Assembly (NCBI GenBank): GCA_030040015.1
Contig: JASHUM010000058.1
Span: 1 to 42,474 of the forward strand
Direction: 5' to 3'
Source: Acidimicrobiales bacterium
Lineage (GTDB): Bacteria > Actinomycetota > Acidimicrobiia > Acidimicrobiales > UBA8190
Length of the DNA stretch: 42,474 nucleotides
A program made the position numbers and the translations under genes. Below are positions 41,355 through 42,474 of this stretch, one piece after another (within the stretch, counting starts at the first letter, position 1; each line of letters begins with the position of its first letter). The notes beneath the pieces were generated by a model that was not told where the DNA came from, searched no databases, and worked only from the letters and a program-made list of their open reading frames with translations.

Positions 41355-42474
41355 ACGATCCGTCGGCGGGTGCCACGGCGGCCGCCGCCGCTGCCGTGGC
41401 GACGTCGCGGGGGTAGCTGATCCGGGCTCGGAACAGGAAGTAGGCGCCGGCAGCCAGCGGGACGAGCATCACGAGGAACGTGTTGCGCAGCCCGACGTAG
41501 TCGGAGAGGACACCGAACAGCAGCGGGGCAAGGGCCTGAGCGCCGGTGCGCAGGAACGTTCGGATCCCTTCGGCCCGACCCCAAAGGGTCGACGGCATGA
41601 TGTCGAGCCTGGCGGCGTCGATCGGGGGGTTCTGCGCCGAGAGAGCCATCGCCGCGAAGATCACGTAGGGCAGGGCGGTGAGGATGCTGCCCGTGATCAA
41701 CGCAGGGACGAACAGCACGACGGTCAACGTCGCAGCCACCGCCGCCACGGTGACGCGTGCTTGGAGCCGGCCTCGATGCAGCCACCGGTCACTCAACGGA
41801 CCGGCAGCCATCACTCCCACCGCTGCACCCCCTCCAACCGCGATCATGAGGAGGTTGGCCAGGGCCGCGTTCACGTGGTAGTGGCTCCGAACGAACTCGA
41901 CGCCGAAGGTCTGCACGCCGGCGAGGAAGTAGTAACCGCAGGCGCTGGAAACGATCAACGCCACGTTGGTGCGCACATCGAGCACGTAACGGACTGCCGA
42001 CCGAATTCCCATGCCGGGGCGCCGGGCACGGGCCACCAGCCGAGGGTCGGGGCGGATGCCCTGTTCGGCAGCCAGCCGCTGTGCGTCGGTGACCGGAACA
42101 GCGTCGGTTGCCCCGGCGGCATCGGTTGCCCCGGCGGCATCGGTCCCGCCGTCGGCCGCTCCGGCGGGGCCACGTTGGGCGTCAGGAGACGGGCCGGCGT
42201 CGCCGACCACGGCCGGTCCGGTCCAGGGCGCCAACGGCTCGCTCGCCGACGGCGCACCCGTCTCGGACTCGGGGAGCAAAGCGGCCGCCCCGCCCCGGAC
42301 CGGCTCGGGGAGACGGAAGAGCGCCCAGGCCAGTGGGAATGCCGCCAGCGCCAGGATGACGAAGGCCGCCCGCCACGAGAGGGCAGAGATGTCGCCGGTG
42401 ACGGCGAACCCGAAGCCCGCCCCCACCAGTTCCCCGGTGAGGATGTAGCTGTAGATCCTTCCCCGCTCCGCGCC
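41347..42474 (-). CDS. MFS transporter (5' end beyond window)
   Basis: A major facilitator superfamily permease; the start is past the right edge. The visible part (375 codons) opens in the loop after TM3-4 ([21 protein letters not shown]), then TM5-6 ([21 protein letters not shown]), a long central loop with AAGATD repeats, and six further hydrophobic segments (for example [59 protein letters not shown]). The C-terminus is Ala-rich. The family is clear; the substrate is not. Confidence 0.9.
   Translation of the reverse strand, partial: GAERGRIYSYILTGELVGAGFGFAVTGDISALSWRAAFVILALAAFPLAWALFRLPEPVRGGAAALLPESETGAPSASEPLAPWTGPAVVGDAGPSPDAQRGPAGAADGGTDAAGATDAAGATDAVPVTDAQRLAAEQGIRPDPRLVARARRPGMGIRSAVRYVLDVRTNVALIVSSACGYYFLAGVQTFGVEFVRSHYHVNAALANLLMIAVGGGAAVGVMAAGPLSDRWLHRGRLQARVTVAAVAATLTVVLFVPALITGSILTALPYVIFAAMALSAQNPPIDAARLDIMPSTLWGRAEGIRTFLRTGAQALAPLLFGVLSDYVGLRNTFLVMLVPLAAGAYFLFRARISYPRDVATAAAAAAVAPADGSFS
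42105..42144. repeat. 18-bp tandem repeat in MFS central loop
   Basis: The unit CGGTTGCCCCGGCGGCAT occurs at 42105-42122 and 42123-42140, with the start of a third copy. It is in frame and encodes the AAGATD repeats in the cytoplasmic loop of the transporter. Confidence 0.8.

Noticed and set aside
41347-42474. MFS gene as a truncated pseudogene
   Set aside because: The frame stays open to the window edge with typical transporter sequence, so the missing N-terminus is due to the window boundary.

Overview
The window is a gene-dense stretch of chromosome from a high-GC actinobacterium, most likely of the class Acidimicrobiia or a near relative. Evidence is the strong G/C bias at third codon positions, many GTG starts, and actinobacterial marker families: a DUF2469 protein, a SepIVA-type division coiled coil, the mycothiol-conjugate amidase Mca, two F420-type luciferase-like oxidoreductases and a DosR/DevR-like regulator. 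Assignment to Acidimicrobiia is inference from gene content and order, not from a search. I see no rRNA, tRNA, CRISPR array, transposase, integrase or phage gene. No gene-free stretch exceeds 300 bases; the longest gaps (about 110-180 bp) hold promoters, hairpins or short tandem repeats.

Layout. Bases 1-11,000 are metabolic and envelope genes: an F420-type oxidoreductase, a YdjC/ChbG-type deacetylase, an SCP2 protein, mca, the pspA-htpX-pspAB envelope-stress operon, a DUF6687-like protein, a pterin dehydratase, divergent fumC and ald, and a second F420-type oxidoreductase. From 11,046 to 17,290 lie a NYN-domain protein, dprA, comM, yraN and DUF2469, with a block of cupin, PAS, nucleoside phosphorylase-like and enoyl-CoA hydratase genes between comM and yraN. 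At 17,381-18,871 is an unrecognised secreted, cysteine-rich, lysine-free protein where many actinobacteria carry lepB/rnhB.

From 18,982 to 37,384 almost everything is on the minus strand and forms the conserved information-processing and envelope cluster. In transcription order it reads fakA, recG, rsmD, coaD, sepIVA, yceD, rpmF, plsX, acpP, rnc, mutM, smc, ftsY, ffh, rpsP, khpA, rimM, trmD, rplS. It links fatty-acid and phospholipid entry (fakA, plsX, acpP, coaD), ribosome parts and maturation (rpmF, rpsP, rplS, rimM, trmD, rsmD, rnc), protein targeting (ffh, ftsY), chromosome organisation and repair (smc, recG, mutM) and division (sepIVA). The last part has rpmB, a DevR-like response regulator without a kinase nearby, thiL, GTP-dependent pckG and an MFS transporter cut by the window end.

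Most striking points. (1) smc is interrupted by one in-frame TAG exactly at the hinge, with a GTG restart codon six bases later; both halves are otherwise intact. (2) Many genes have a GGTAnnnT-like -10 box ending 6-9 bases before the start codon, which predicts leaderless mRNAs; at two divergent gene pairs the opposing -10 boxes share one TA step. (3) rnc and yraN have conserved N-terminal coding sequence with no usable ATG/GTG/TTG, pointing to CTG starts.
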